A DNA stretch of 64,000 bases from Deferribacteraceae bacterium UBA6799 (GTDB taxonomy: Bacteria > Chrysiogenota > Deferribacteres > Deferribacterales > Geovibrionaceae): positions 387,559-451,558 of the forward strand of contig DKFJ01000010.1 in the NCBI GenBank assembly GCA_002452335.1, written 5' to 3'. The number at the start of each line of letters is the position of its first letter. Within the stretch, counting starts at the first letter, position 1. The position numbers and the translations under genes are program-made. The notes below the pieces were generated by a model. That model saw only the letters and a program-made list of their open reading frames with translations. It had not been told where the DNA came from and did no database searches. Below, piece after piece: positions 34,583-43,605 of this stretch.

Positions 34583-35631
34583 AACGCTCTCCTGTAGCTG
34601 ATCACACTGACAACAGCGAAGATGGCGTTAGGTACCCACGCCGCCGAAAAAGGCTCGACACTGCCTGATTTCGCGTAGTTCTCAGCGATCATGAAGAGAG
34701 TGTTGTAAACAGCGACAACTATGATGGTGCTGGGTATTGCCAGCGACTTTCCGCTGCGGTGAAAAAACATGCCGACACTGGCGCCGAAAACACAGAGGAT
34801 CACAGCGGCAAAAGGCATGGAGAATCTTTTAGAGAATTCGAATCTGTATATGGGACTCGTATTAAAATTACTGACCAGTTCGCCTGCCGGCATCAGTCTT
34901 TCTGTGTTTATGCTCACACCGGAAGCGCCTAATATCGGGACGTTGATGGCGAATGTATTGAAATTGATTTTAGAGTGTTTCCCGTCCTCGCGGATGGTGA
35001 GAACACTGCCGTCCTTAAGCTGAAAGAGCAGACTGTAATCCCCTGTGGGGGTTATCTCCGCTGCTTTTGCCGTTATGACTGAGTTCTCCTCTTTTTCGAT
35101 TATCATAAGATTTTCATATTTTATATTGCTTATCTTTTTATCGGCGTAGAAAACGAAACCGTCCAGCTCCTCATAGATCTCTTTTTCCTTGATATCCTTT
35201 ACGGAGACCAGCTTGGACATGCTGATGAGGTTCTGCGCCGCGTGAAAGCTGCCGACCGGCATTAGCCATATGCTCATGACCACTCCGAAGAAAAAGACAA
35301 AGACCGCGAATATCATAGTCGGCTTCAGAAAGAACCTTTTGCCTGCTCCCGCCGCTCTCATGGCTATTATCTCGCTGTCTGACGACATGCGCCCGAAGAC
35401 GAACGTGGTAGCCAGAAGCGCCGATGTGGGGATAGTAATGACGAGAAAAGAGGGCAGATAAAAGATGATGGTCTGAATAATCAGCCATCCAGGAATGCCC
35501 TTGGTAAAGAAAAGATCGGACAGCGACATCAGCTTATCCAGAAGCAGAATGGCGATGAACGAAATATTTCCCATCAGAAAGACGGGTATCAGTTCTTTTA
35601 TGATGTATTTATGAATCAGTTTCAGTTTCAC
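34579..35631 (-). CDS. lptF: LptF, permease of the LPS export ABC transporter
   Basis: 350 residues, YjgP/YjgQ family. It starts LKLIHKYIIKELIPVFLMG, with helices near 15-35, 55-75 and 100-120, a periplasmic jellyroll, and helices near 270-345. Start is GTG 35631, which lies within the end of the DUF1820 gene (23-base overlap). Together with lptG it shows an outer membrane with lipopolysaccharide. Confidence 0.88.
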   Translation of the reverse strand: MKLKLIHKYIIKELIPVFLMGNISFIAILLLDKLMSLSDLFFTKGIPGWLIIQTIIFYLPSFLVITIPTSALLATTFVFGRMSSDSEIIAMRAAGAGKRFFLKPTMIFAVFVFFFGVVMSIWLMPVGSFHAAQNLISMSKLVSVKDIKEKEIYEELDGFVFYADKKISNIKYENLMIIEKEENSVITAKAAEITPTGDYSLLFQLKDGSVLTIREDGKHSKINFNTFAINVPILGASGVSINTERLMPAGELVSNFNTSPIYRFEFSKRFSMPFAAVILCVFGASVGMFFHRSGKSLAIPSTIIVVAVYNTLFMIAENYAKSGSVEPFSAAWVPNAIFAVVSVISYRRAL

Positions 35632-35905
35632 TGTATAGCCTTATGACCGGTGTCTCTTTTTTCATGGTGATCTCATCGATTCTGATGATGTAGTTTAATG
35701 GAATAAACGACCTTTCCACGTTTTTAAAATTTTCTTTCAGCTTACCGTCATCCGGAGAGATGATTATCTCGGATTTGTCGATGAAAACGATGTCCGAAAT
35801 CTCTATCAGACCTAAGAATGAAGATGGGTTAACATAGCTTGCGTGCAGTGTCTGGGTCTTTTTATCCTCATCTATGAAGATGACCTTGTACAGCTTTTTG
35901 TTCAC
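35609..35905 (-). CDS. DUF1820 family protein
   Basis: 98 residues. The order of blocks (YKVIFIDEDKK; LGLIEISDIVFIDKSEIIISPDDGKLKENFKNVERSFIPLNYIIRIDEI) matches DUF1820, a small cytosolic beta-rich family of unknown function. It overlaps the upstream membrane-protein gene by four bases and lptF by 23 bases. Translation coupling with lptF suggests a link to LPS export, but no function is known. Confidence 0.8.
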   Translation of the reverse strand: MNKKLYKVIFIDEDKKTQTLHASYVNPSSFLGLIEISDIVFIDKSEIIISPDDGKLKENFKNVERSFIPLNYIIRIDEITMKKETPVIRLYSETETDS

Positions 35906-36297
35906 CTGTTTTTGCCGCCTTTGTGGTAATAAAATCTAATATTTGAATTGGGTGAGAAAGAGTCGAAAATAATGTTTACAAAACTGATGAGCAGGGAGCC
36001 GAAAAATGCCGCCCAGAAGCCGTTCACTGTGAATGAAGGCATGAAGTGGGCTGTGAGCCCCAGAAGCAGGGCGTTAACTATCAGATAGCCTATCCCCAGA
36101 CTCAGAATCTGGAACGGAAGCGTCAGAAACAGAAGAACAGGACGCAGAAATGTCTGAAAGAATGTGAGAATCAGAGCAGACGCCGCCAGTGCATAGAAAG
36201 AATCCGCATGGATATTGTCAAAAATAAGGGCGGCAGCGCCCAAGCCGATAAGGTTGACACAAATTCTGTAGAGTATATACTGAAACCTGAACATCAT
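35902..36297 (-). CDS. Phage-holin-IV-like small membrane protein (YvlD/DUF360-type)
   Basis: About 131 residues with four hydrophobic helices. The signature LRPVLLFLTLPFQILSLGIGYLIVNALLLGLTA is that of the YvlD/phage holin family 4 superfamily found in ordinary genomes; it is not evidence of a prophage. Function is unknown. The frame is open to 36387, but that region overlaps the divergent PHP gene, and MMFRF at 36297 starts directly before the first helix. Confidence 0.75.
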   Translation of the reverse strand: MMFRFQYILYRICVNLIGLGAAALIFDNIHADSFYALAASALILTFFQTFLRPVLLFLTLPFQILSLGIGYLIVNALLLGLTAHFMPSFTVNGFWAAFFGSLLISFVNIIFDSFSPNSNIRFYYHKGGKNR

Positions 36298-36340
36298 CGC
36301 TAATATTATAACGTTAAAACGATTATAACAAGGAGTTTTT

Positions 36341-37174
36341 ATGATAGATATGCACTGCCACTCAGTATATTCTGACGGGACGTTCACTCCCGGGAAACTG
36401 CTTGAACTGGCTGAAAAAGTCGGGGTGGAGGCTCTGGCGCTGACCGATCACGACACTGTTGACGGGCTGGACGATTTTTTCTCCCATCCCACAAAAGTTG
36501 AGAGAGTGGCCGGAACGGAGATCAGCATAGATTATGACAAGGGTACATTTCACCTCGTGGGTCTGTTCATGAACCATAAGGAAAAGAACCTGAACGATAT
36601 TCTGGACGGACTGAAACATGCCAGAAGAACCAGAAACGAAAAGATAGTGAAATCAGTCAGCAGCCTGCTGGGAAGAGAAGTTTCGCTGGACGACATAGCC
36701 GACGGCAATCTGGGCGAGCTGGGCAGACCGCACATAGCGAAGTATCTGATAAAACAGAGAGTAGTATCCAATATGCAGGAAGCCTTTGACAAATATCTGG
36801 GTAAGGGACAGCCTCTGTACGCAGACAAGGCGAGGCTCGGGTTCGAAAAAGCCGCAGAAATGATACACGGAGCCGGTGGAATAGCCGTTCTGGCTCACCC
36901 TGTCAGTCTGAAGCTGACCGATGAAGAGATGCGTCCTTTTCTGAAAGACTGCAAAGACAAGGGGCTGGACGCCATAGAGGTATACTGTTCAGAGGTTCTG
37001 CCGGAGAGGCAGCCTTTTTTCAAGGATATCGCTGATTCTCTGGGGCTAGGGATATCCGCCGGAAGCGACTTTCACGGTGACAACAAACTGAAGATAGGGC
37101 TGGGTACAGGCTCAGGGCATCTGAACACGCCTTATTCTGTTTTTGAGAAACTTAAAGAACTTGCCTATAAATGA
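36341..37174 (+). CDS. PHP-domain phosphoesterase (RNase AM/YciV-type)
   Basis: 277 residues with all PHP motifs: DMHCHSVYSDG (H5, H7), LTDHDTVDGL, GTEIS, LAHPVSL and DFHGD near residue 245. The closest group is the 3',5'-nucleotide bisphosphate phosphatase/5'-3' RNase family TrpH/YciV. AAGGAG precedes the ATG. It overlaps the convergent HAD gene by ten bases at the 3' end. Confidence 0.88.
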   Translation: MIDMHCHSVYSDGTFTPGKLLELAEKVGVEALALTDHDTVDGLDDFFSHPTKVERVAGTEISIDYDKGTFHLVGLFMNHKEKNLNDILDGLKHARRTRNEKIVKSVSSLLGREVSLDDIADGNLGELGRPHIAKYLIKQRVVSNMQEAFDKYLGKGQPLYADKARLGFEKAAEMIHGAGGIAVLAHPVSLKLTDEEMRPFLKDCKDKGLDAIEVYCSEVLPERQPFFKDIADSLGLGISAGSDFHGDNKLKIGLGTGSGHLNTPYSVFEKLKELAYK

Positions 37175-37779
37175 TCGAATATCTCTTTGTGGTGTGTGAT
37201 TACAGTGCTGTCCTCCAGCCTGTTTTCATACGCCAGAAAGGGCACATCGGCGGATTTCGCCGCCATATAATCCGTCATGGAATCACCCACGAACAACAGC
37301 GATTCTTTCGGCTCTCTGAACTGAGACATTATCTTATATAATCCTTCCGGATCTGGCTTGGGTTTTGCTACATCCATGCATGTAACAGTGTATGAGAAAT
37401 AATTTCCCATACCGAAGTGTTCCAGAAGATAACCCAGAGATATGCCTCTGTTTGTGAAAACAGCCAGGCTGCGTCCCTGTTTCAGGAGCGTCTCAAGGGT
37501 GTTGTGAATGTCCGGTTTCGGTTCCATGAGGTGTATGAACTGCTTGAAGTTCATCTTCAGGGCGAAGTCAAGCATCTCGCCGATAAGGGCATCGTCTTTG
37601 ACAAAATGACGCACGATGACCTCGTTCGTGCCCATCATGGCCAGAGCGAGAGCGGAAGAATTTTCCCAGTCGATCTTCGTTACGCCGAATTTTTCGAAGA
37701 CGAAATCATAATATCCCTTAACAGCCTCTGTGCTGTTGAAAAGGACTCCGTCGCAGTCGTAGACTATAATTTTTCGCAT
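37165..37779 (-). CDS. HAD-superfamily phosphatase (phosphoglycolate-phosphatase-like)
   Basis: 204 residues. HAD motifs are present: I (YDCDGVLFNS, nucleophile D8 and D10), II (VFTNRG), III (KPKPDPEGL) and IV (FVGDSMTDYMAA). A helical cap between I and II is of the C1 type. The Gph-like group acts on 2-phosphoglycolate or sugar phosphates; substrate is not certain. It is transcribed away from fliD. Confidence 0.88.
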   Translation of the reverse strand: MRKIIVYDCDGVLFNSTEAVKGYYDFVFEKFGVTKIDWENSSALALAMMGTNEVIVRHFVKDDALIGEMLDFALKMNFKQFIHLMEPKPDIHNTLETLLKQGRSLAVFTNRGISLGYLLEHFGMGNYFSYTVTCMDVAKPKPDPEGLYKIMSQFREPKESLLFVGDSMTDYMAAKSADVPFLAYENRLEDSTVITHHKEIFDHL

Positions 37780-37822
37780 TCAGAGGTTGTAATACATTTT
37801 TCGGCGCAGGGCAAATTGTTTC

Positions 37823-37849
37823 TAAAGTTTAAAGTATATGCGTCGATTA
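37823..37849 (+). promoter_or_regulatory. FliA (sigma28)-type promoter of fliD operon
   Basis: TAAAGTTT (37823-37830), 11 bases, GTCGATTA (37842-37849). The -35 matches the flagellar sigma consensus at all eight positions, and the -10 matches GCCGATAA at six of eight. It lies about 27 bases before the fliD ATG. Class III flagellar genes use such promoters. Confidence 0.72.
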
Positions 37850-37876
37850 CACTGATAACCATAGGAGGATAATCTC

Positions 37877-40567
37877 ATGGCCGGGATACAGATTGGAGGT
37901 ATTGTTTCAGGGCTTGATACCAACGCTCTCGTTGAACAGCTCACAGAGTCTGCGAATATTGCCGTTGACAGGCTCAATGGCGACTATTCGTTAAAATCTT
38001 TAGAATATAACCTCTACGATGATATAAATGATATGTGTTCGAACCTTTCAACAGACCTGCTCAGCCTCAGGCTTTCTTCCACATATCTGTCAAAGACGAC
38101 CTCTTCCACAAACGAAGGAGTGGGTACCGCCACAGCCACCACAGAAGCGGACATCGGTTCTTTTTCACTGAAGGTTCTCCAGACCGCCAGAAACTCTGTA
38201 GCCTCCAGCAACTTTACAAAGGTTGATATTGTGACGAGCGGAGCGAATGTTACTAATATATCAGGCTACGCCAATGAGTCTCTTGAAGGAAAACATACCA
38301 CGACTATCTCAACAACCGGCGGCGGTCAGTATCTTTCAACTGATGTTTTTGAGATTGAAAATATCGGGACAATGACAAAGCAGCTGGGTGATGATTATTC
38401 TAACGTTGATTCCAGCGGAGACCTGGTGGCGGATGTCACTGGCTCCCTCAAGTTTTCATATACTGATTCTGACGGCAACGCCCAGACGCTGACTATTTCC
38501 GGCACATACGGGACGGCGGGCCAGGATATAAACACAGTTTCGACTACTATTCAGGATACTCTGAACGGAGCTCTTAACTCCACTCTGGGCACTAACGACG
38601 TAACCTACGCCGCTGTCAGAGCCGAGTACGACGAGGACGCAGGCACATGGAGCTTTGCTCTGTATGAAACCACAATTGACGACTACAATATTTCCATAGC
38701 CGGCGATGATACGAATACTTTATCTGATGAGCTCGGTTTTTCTGAGTCATCTTCTGCTACCGTGTCTAATGTTACTAAGATAACTAAATATCATCTGGGA
38801 GACGACGCATCCACCCTTCAGAATAAGCTCGCCAGCTCTGTGGCGGGGCTTATACCGGGAGCTGACCTTACACTTTCAGCAGAGATAACCACCGGAACTT
38901 TTGTTTTCGGACAGGACGCGAGTCTTAATATTTCATCCAATACAAAATCAACCTATGTCTCTGACACAGTGACTTCCGGAACGCTGGATACATCCGTTGA
39001 TGGTCTGGAAAACGCCGGATTCACGGAAACTGCGGACTCAAGCCTGAACGGGACTTTTACCATCAATGATGTCGCTATAACTATAGAAGATTACACTGCT
39101 CTGAGTGTTCAGGATGTTCTGGGTATTATCAACGCCTCCGGAGCGGGGGTTACGGCTACATATGACTCGAACACAAAGCAGTTTAAAATTACCTCAAACA
39201 CTGAAGGATCAGAGTCTATCTCCCTCGGCAGTTATTCCGATACGAGCGATCTGCTGGATTTCTTCGGGTTCGGCGCCGGAGATGATACGGAATACAGCAT
39301 CGGAACATCTTCCGGAAGCATATCCACTGACGTTAAGCTGAGCAACTCAGGGCTTACCACTTATCCTACAACTGGTACATTCACCATCAACGGCGTTTCT
39401 ATCTATGTGGACGCTTCCACAGATACTCTGGAAGACCTGATGGAAAAAGTTAACAATTCAGGTGCCGGAGTCACCATGACATACGACGCCACGTCCGATA
39501 AAATATCGCTGAAATCTGACGGAATAGAACCCATAACCGTTGGCTCATCCACAGACACCAGTAATATTCTGGAGGCATTCCGCCTTACACAGGACAGCAC
39601 GGTAGAAACCACTATAGGTTCTGAAGGTCAGAGAGCTATATTTCAGGTCAACGGAGACACCTATATCAGAGATACTAACGAAGTAGACGATGTTCTGGCG
39701 GGTGTAACCATAACACTGAATTCCGCCAGTGACGAGACAACCACAATAAAAGTTACCACCGACACATCAAAAGCGGTGGATGCTATGGCGACCTTCATCA
39801 TGCATTACAACGAGCTGATGGAGAAACTGAATGTGCCTGATAAAGATGACGATGAAGATGATTATACTGATTATCTCACCGACAGTGATAAGGAAAGCAT
39901 GAGCGATGATGAAATCTCAACATATCAGGAATATTACGAACTGTATAACGAATATGATATTATAAGACGAAGTTCCGAGCTTAGAAACATGAAGACTACT
40001 TTCAGAACTTCAGTTTTCGCTGAGAGGAGCGGGATAAACAGCTCCGTGAACGATATGTCCGATCTCGGAATAGAGGTTGCTGGTGCCGGAGACCTGGATA
40101 CAGAGAACTACGGCTATCTGGTTTCTCTCTCCACAGACCACGACACTATTGCCGCGGCGCTGGAAGATAATGATACTTTTATGTCTATGCTTAAGGAAAA
40201 CCCAAAAGATGTTTATAAATTTTTCTCGAATTTATCCGATTTAGATACTGATGATGCCGAAACAGACGAAGAAGCCGCCGCAATGGAAAAACAGATCGAG
40301 GCGGAGGCCGGCTGGGCACGGTATTTTGATGATTATGTCCTTGAAAGATATACAGCTTATAACGGATTTATCGGCAGCAAGATAGGCTCCACAGGTACAA
40401 TCCAGTCTGAGCTGGATAAACTGGAAAAAAGGATCAGTAATCAGGAAGACAGGGTTGAGTCGGAACTGGAAAGATACTGGGCTAAGTTCTCTGCTATGGA
40501 ACAGGCGATAGCGGAAGCCCAGAGCCAGGGCAACGCTCTCAGCTCACTTACCGGTAGCAGCGGTTAA
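37877..40567 (+). CDS. fliD: Flagellar hook-associated protein 2 (filament cap FliD), unusually long
   Basis: 896 residues, against about 450-700 for most FliD. The N-terminal FliD_N domain starts GIQIGGIVSGLDTNALVEQL. The C-terminal domain ends with coiled-coil ISNQEDRVESELERYWAKFSAMEQAIAEAQSQGNAL. Between them lie at least two hook-IN-type modules about 108 residues apart, starting GTFTINDVAI (392) and GTFTINGVSI (500), each ending in TDTSN/SDTSD plus a hydrophobic block. FliD caps the filament and folds flagellin as it emerges. AGGAGG is eight bases before the ATG. fliS follows. Confidence 0.93.
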   Translation: MAGIQIGGIVSGLDTNALVEQLTESANIAVDRLNGDYSLKSLEYNLYDDINDMCSNLSTDLLSLRLSSTYLSKTTSSTNEGVGTATATTEADIGSFSLKVLQTARNSVASSNFTKVDIVTSGANVTNISGYANESLEGKHTTTISTTGGGQYLSTDVFEIENIGTMTKQLGDDYSNVDSSGDLVADVTGSLKFSYTDSDGNAQTLTISGTYGTAGQDINTVSTTIQDTLNGALNSTLGTNDVTYAAVRAEYDEDAGTWSFALYETTIDDYNISIAGDDTNTLSDELGFSESSSATVSNVTKITKYHLGDDASTLQNKLASSVAGLIPGADLTLSAEITTGTFVFGQDASLNISSNTKSTYVSDTVTSGTLDTSVDGLENAGFTETADSSLNGTFTINDVAITIEDYTALSVQDVLGIINASGAGVTATYDSNTKQFKITSNTEGSESISLGSYSDTSDLLDFFGFGAGDDTEYSIGTSSGSISTDVKLSNSGLTTYPTTGTFTINGVSIYVDASTDTLEDLMEKVNNSGAGVTMTYDATSDKISLKSDGIEPITVGSSTDTSNILEAFRLTQDSTVETTIGSEGQRAIFQVNGDTYIRDTNEVDDVLAGVTITLNSASDETTTIKVTTDTSKAVDAMATFIMHYNELMEKLNVPDKDDDEDDYTDYLTDSDKESMSDDEISTYQEYYELYNEYDIIRRSSELRNMKTTFRTSVFAERSGINSSVNDMSDLGIEVAGAGDLDTENYGYLVSLSTDHDTIAAALEDNDTFMSMLKENPKDVYKFFSNLSDLDTDDAETDEEAAAMEKQIEAEAGWARYFDDYVLERYTAYNGFIGSKIGSTGTIQSELDKLEKRISNQEDRVESELERYWAKFSAMEQAIAEAQSQGNALSSLTGSSG

Positions 40568-40590
40568 TTAATTAGGAGGTTTTCAGTATT

Positions 40591-41013
40591 ATGCAGAGCC
40601 CTTACAAAAATTATATTAAACAGGAAGTTGAGGGAGCCACTAAAGGGAAGCTGGTGCTTCTTCTTTATGATGGAGCTATCAAATTCATGCGTATTTCTAT
40701 GAAAGCAATGGATGAGAAAGATATCCCCACAGCTCATAATAATATTATGAAAGCTCAGAATATTCTTTATGAACTGATGAACTCTCTGAATATGGAAGCG
40801 GGCGATATTTCCAAGAATCTTATGAGGTTATACGACTTCATGGTGTGGCAGCTTATAGAGGCGAACAAGGAAAAAAAGAAAGACAAGGTTGAAAATGTTG
40901 TAAGAATGATGTCTAATCTTCGTGACGCATGGCGTGATGTCGTGCAGAAAGAAGAGGGCGGCGCGGCACCCTCACAGGAGACAGCAGGCAAGTCGATCAA
41001 CTTTGCCGGATAA
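40591..41013 (+). CDS. fliS: Flagellar export chaperone FliS
   Basis: 140 residues, all-helical. NYIKQEVEGATKGKLVLLLYDGAIKFMRISMKAMDEKD and NIMKAQNILYELMNSLNMEAGDISKNLMRLYDFM are clear FliS blocks. It binds the flagellin C terminus and prevents premature polymerisation. AGGAGG precedes it. It directly follows fliD and has a Glu/Pro-rich tail. Confidence 0.95.
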   Translation: MQSPYKNYIKQEVEGATKGKLVLLLYDGAIKFMRISMKAMDEKDIPTAHNNIMKAQNILYELMNSLNMEAGDISKNLMRLYDFMVWQLIEANKEKKKDKVENVVRMMSNLRDAWRDVVQKEEGGAAPSQETAGKSINFAG

Positions 41014-41016
41014 ATT

Positions 41017-41346
41017 ATGGACATAACAGGAACAGGTTCTGTCGTTAATCTGAGAGAGAAGCTCTTAGAAATAGACAGAAAGAAAACACAATCAGGATCA
41101 GGCATTGCGCAGAGCAGCTCAGATTCTAACAGCTCGTCAGAAAAGAAGTACATCTCTGATGTCATCGGCATCAGAAATGAAAACAAGCTGGCTGCTGCCT
41201 CTTCCGGCGGCATCCTTTCCAAGGAAGAAGCCATGGATATGGTGGATGAGCTGAAGAGACAGTTTGAGTGCGACTCCTGCAACGCTCTTGATGCGCATAA
41301 CAAAGCGGATGCTAATACCGTCATGCAGTTTTATCCGTTCGAATAG
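41017..41346 (+). CDS. Hypothetical small protein in the flagellar operon
   Basis: 109 residues, three bases after fliS. The middle is Ser-rich and disordered. The C terminus has a helix EEAMDMVDELKRQFECDSCNALDAHNKADANTVMQFY. Similar A.DAH.....V..L tails occur in unnamed small proteins near flagellin genes of other phyla. I do not recognise a named family. FlgM is not clearly supported. A regulatory or chaperone role is a guess from context. Confidence 0.6.
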   Translation: MDITGTGSVVNLREKLLEIDRKKTQSGSGIAQSSSDSNSSSEKKYISDVIGIRNENKLAAASSGGILSKEEAMDMVDELKRQFECDSCNALDAHNKADANTVMQFYPFE

Positions 41347-41381
41347 TAAACTGTTAGCATTTGCTTTTCAGGTTAGTGAAA

Positions 41382-41723
41382 ATGACTCAGTCTAACTTTG
41401 ACGTTATTTTTAAACAAGCGTATGAACTGGCTGAAAAGCTCTCTGAAAAAGACTTCGATGATGAATATCTCAAATTATATAAAACATACACAGGCTTTAT
41501 CAGCCAGATAATCCAGATTCTCAATTCAATAGATGTGAAAAACGATGAGCTGAATACAAAAGTGAAAAACCTTCTTGCTCTGCACAAGAAGGTTGAGTAT
41601 AGACTTATTCAAGCGAAAGACGAAATCAGAGACAGTATCACTAACAAGATACGCAAAGAACATATCCGTCAAAAATACCATTCAAAAAGTCTCAGAACAG
41701 CTCTTTTAAATAAAAAAGCCTGA
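41382..41723 (+). CDS. Hypothetical helical protein in the flagellar operon, possibly FliT-like
   Basis: About 113 residues from ATG 41382, almost wholly helical (YELAEKLSEKDFDDEYLKLYKTYTGFISQIIQIL; DELNTKVKNLLALHKKVEYRL), with a basic tail. Size and place after fliD-fliS are those of FliT, the FliD chaperone, but no sequence signature proves it. The longer frame from 41361 lacks a good ribosome site. It converges on the IHF gene. Confidence 0.6.
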   Translation: MTQSNFDVIFKQAYELAEKLSEKDFDDEYLKLYKTYTGFISQIIQILNSIDVKNDELNTKVKNLLALHKKVEYRLIQAKDEIRDSITNKIRKEHIRQKYHSKSLRTALLNKKA

Positions 41724-41733
41724 AGGGCAGCTT
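41711..41733 (-). terminator. Possible terminator of the IHF/HU gene
   Basis: On the minus strand AAGCTG and CAG-GCTT form a short bulged stem followed by six T. It overlaps the stop of the convergent flagellar gene. Confidence 0.4.
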
Positions 41734-42016
41734 ACTCAGCGCCTATCAGAAGCTCTTTAATCTCTTTTCCGGGTTTGAAGTAGGGTACGTTTTTAGAAGG
41801 TACTTCCACCTTGTCTCCGGTTTTGGGGTTGCGTCCGAGCTTGGAGTTTTTCTCTCTGATCTTGAAGCTGCCGAAACCACGGATCTCAACTTTGTCACCG
41901 GCTTTCAGAGCGTCTTTGATAGAGGAAAAGACACCGTTAATGATGAATTCGATCTGCTTTTTTGTCAGTTCGGGGTTTGTGCTGGCTATTACTTCGATAA
42001 GTTCTGATTTAGTCAT
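41732..42016 (-). CDS. HU/IHF-family DNA-binding protein (IHF-like)
   Basis: 94 residues from ATG 42016 (GGAG upstream; the longer frame to 42085 lies over the promoter). It shows TKSELIEVIASTNPELTKKQIEFIINGVFSSIKDAL, GFGSFKIREK and the DNA-binding arm LGRNPKTGDKVEVPSKNVPYFKPGKEIKE. The tail and PYFKPGK resemble the IHF-beta side of the family. It bends DNA and organises the nucleoid. Promoter TTTACA-N17-TATAAT lies 50 bases upstream. Confidence 0.92.
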   Translation of the reverse strand: MTKSELIEVIASTNPELTKKQIEFIINGVFSSIKDALKAGDKVEIRGFGSFKIREKNSKLGRNPKTGDKVEVPSKNVPYFKPGKEIKELLIGAE

Positions 42017-42068
42017 ACCATAATCTCCGTGCAAATATCGTTTATTTATGATATTTTTTCGATTACTC

Positions 42069-42097
42069 ATTATATCCGATGTCATATAGAGTGTAAA
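42069..42097 (-). promoter_or_regulatory. Promoter of the IHF/HU gene
   Basis: TTTACA (42092-42097), 17 bp, TATAAT (42069-42074) on the minus strand; the -10 is a perfect consensus. Confidence 0.65.
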
Positions 42098-42132
42098 GCC
42101 AATTTACATATTTTTTTAAGGAAATATTTGTC

Positions 42133-43605
42133 ATGGCTGGATTTGTTACAAAAATCATAAAATCCGGGCTCGGTGTTTTCACCAGCAGAATTTTCGGCAT
42201 GGTCAGAGATATCTGCATAGCCGGTTTTTTCGGTGCTAACGGCGCCACAGACGCCTTTGTGGCTGCTTTTGCCGTACCTAACCTGTTCAGGGCTTTTTTT
42301 GCTGAGGGAGCTTTGGCTTCTGTTTTTGTTCCGTTCCTCAGCGACAAGCTGACGATGGAGGGCGAACAGAAGGCTTCTGTCTATCTGTCCAGCCTGATCA
42401 CGGTCATCTCTTCAGTCGTGCTGATCCTGACTGTCTTGGTTATGGCATTTCCTGATATCGTTACTTACATTTTTCTCCCCGGATACAAGGATGATCCTGC
42501 TGTGTCTTCTCTGATGCCAGCTATGGTATCAGTTCTTATGCCTTATCTCTTTTTTGTGACCGTGTGCTCTCTGCTGACATGTTATCTTAATCTGAAAGGC
42601 AGTTTTTTTGTGCCGAACTCATCCACGGCTTTTTTAAATATAGCCATGATCGCCGGAGCTTTTATGGGATATCATCATGGCAGTGATATATTATATGTGT
42701 GCTACGGCGTATTTATCGGCGGTGTCGCCCAGTTTTTTTTCATCCTGCTTTATGCGTACCGTTTCGGTTTCCGGTTTTCTCTCCGGGGCGGATACGACAG
42801 GAGAGTGAACGAGGTCTTTCACTATGCGGTGCCTTCGCTGGCTGGCGTGGGTATCAGTCAGATCAATTTTATGATAGGAAGAGCAGCCGCGTCATTTCTT
42901 GCGACCGGAAGCATATCTTATCTTTATTATTCCAACAGGCTTTTTCAGTTTCCTATGGGGCTTTTCACCATCGCCGTCGGCACGGTGGTCATGGCGGAGA
43001 TCAGCAAGGCGAATTCCTCCGGCGATACAGCGGTGAGGAATTCTCTGATAGATAAAGCAATCAACTCCATCATGCTGGTGATGCTGCCGTCCGCGGCAGG
43101 GCTCATTGTTCTGGCGGAGCCGATAATCTCTTTGGTATACGGGCGCATGAACTTTTTGGCTTCGGATACCGCAGCGACTGCGGCTGATCTTCAGATGTAC
43201 TCTCTGGGGCTGGTCTTTTACTCTTTTATCGCTGTGTTCAGCCGTGTGTTCTATTCGGATAAGGATATCAAAACACCGCTGAAAGGCGCTTTTGTCGGGC
43301 TTGTTGTAAATGTGGTAATGATAGCTGCGCTTATGAAGTTTATGGGGCACAGCGGAATAGCTCTCGCTTCTTCTGTGGCGGCTGCCGCGACATTTTTTTA
43401 TCTTTATACCCGTGTCAGGGATTACAGATATCTTTTCGGAGCGGTATTCATGAAAGCCTCTGCGTCATCAGCCATAATGGTTATCGGATCTTATATAATG
43501 CTGTCGGCCGGCGCAGGAACAGTTGTCAATATAGTCATTTCTGCTGTACTGTATTTTCTTGCGCTGTATCTGATGAAGACTAATATCAGGAGTGTTCTGA
43601 GATGA
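42133..43605 (+). CDS. murJ: MurJ lipid II flippase (MviN)
   Basis: 490 residues, about 14 membrane helices. The N-terminal GLGVFTSRIFGMVRDICIAGFFGANGATDAFVAAFAVPNLFRAFFAEGALASVFVP is the hallmark of MurJ. It flips lipid II for peptidoglycan synthesis. AAGGAA precedes the ATG. It overlaps dtd by four bases and heads a long run of plus-strand genes. Confidence 0.96.
   Translation: MAGFVTKIIKSGLGVFTSRIFGMVRDICIAGFFGANGATDAFVAAFAVPNLFRAFFAEGALASVFVPFLSDKLTMEGEQKASVYLSSLITVISSVVLILTVLVMAFPDIVTYIFLPGYKDDPAVSSLMPAMVSVLMPYLFFVTVCSLLTCYLNLKGSFFVPNSSTAFLNIAMIAGAFMGYHHGSDILYVCYGVFIGGVAQFFFILLYAYRFGFRFSLRGGYDRRVNEVFHYAVPSLAGVGISQINFMIGRAAASFLATGSISYLYYSNRLFQFPMGLFTIAVGTVVMAEISKANSSGDTAVRNSLIDKAINSIMLVMLPSAAGLIVLAEPIISLVYGRMNFLASDTAATAADLQMYSLGLVFYSFIAVFSRVFYSDKDIKTPLKGAFVGLVVNVVMIAALMKFMGHSGIALASSVAAAATFFYLYTRVRDYRYLFGAVFMKASASSAIMVIGSYIMLSAGAGTVVNIVISAVLYFLALYLMKTNIRSVLR

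Noticed and set aside
35902..36297. Holin-like protein as a sign of prophage
   Set aside because: This holin-4/YvlD type is a common chromosomal membrane protein, and no lysis or phage gene lies nearby.
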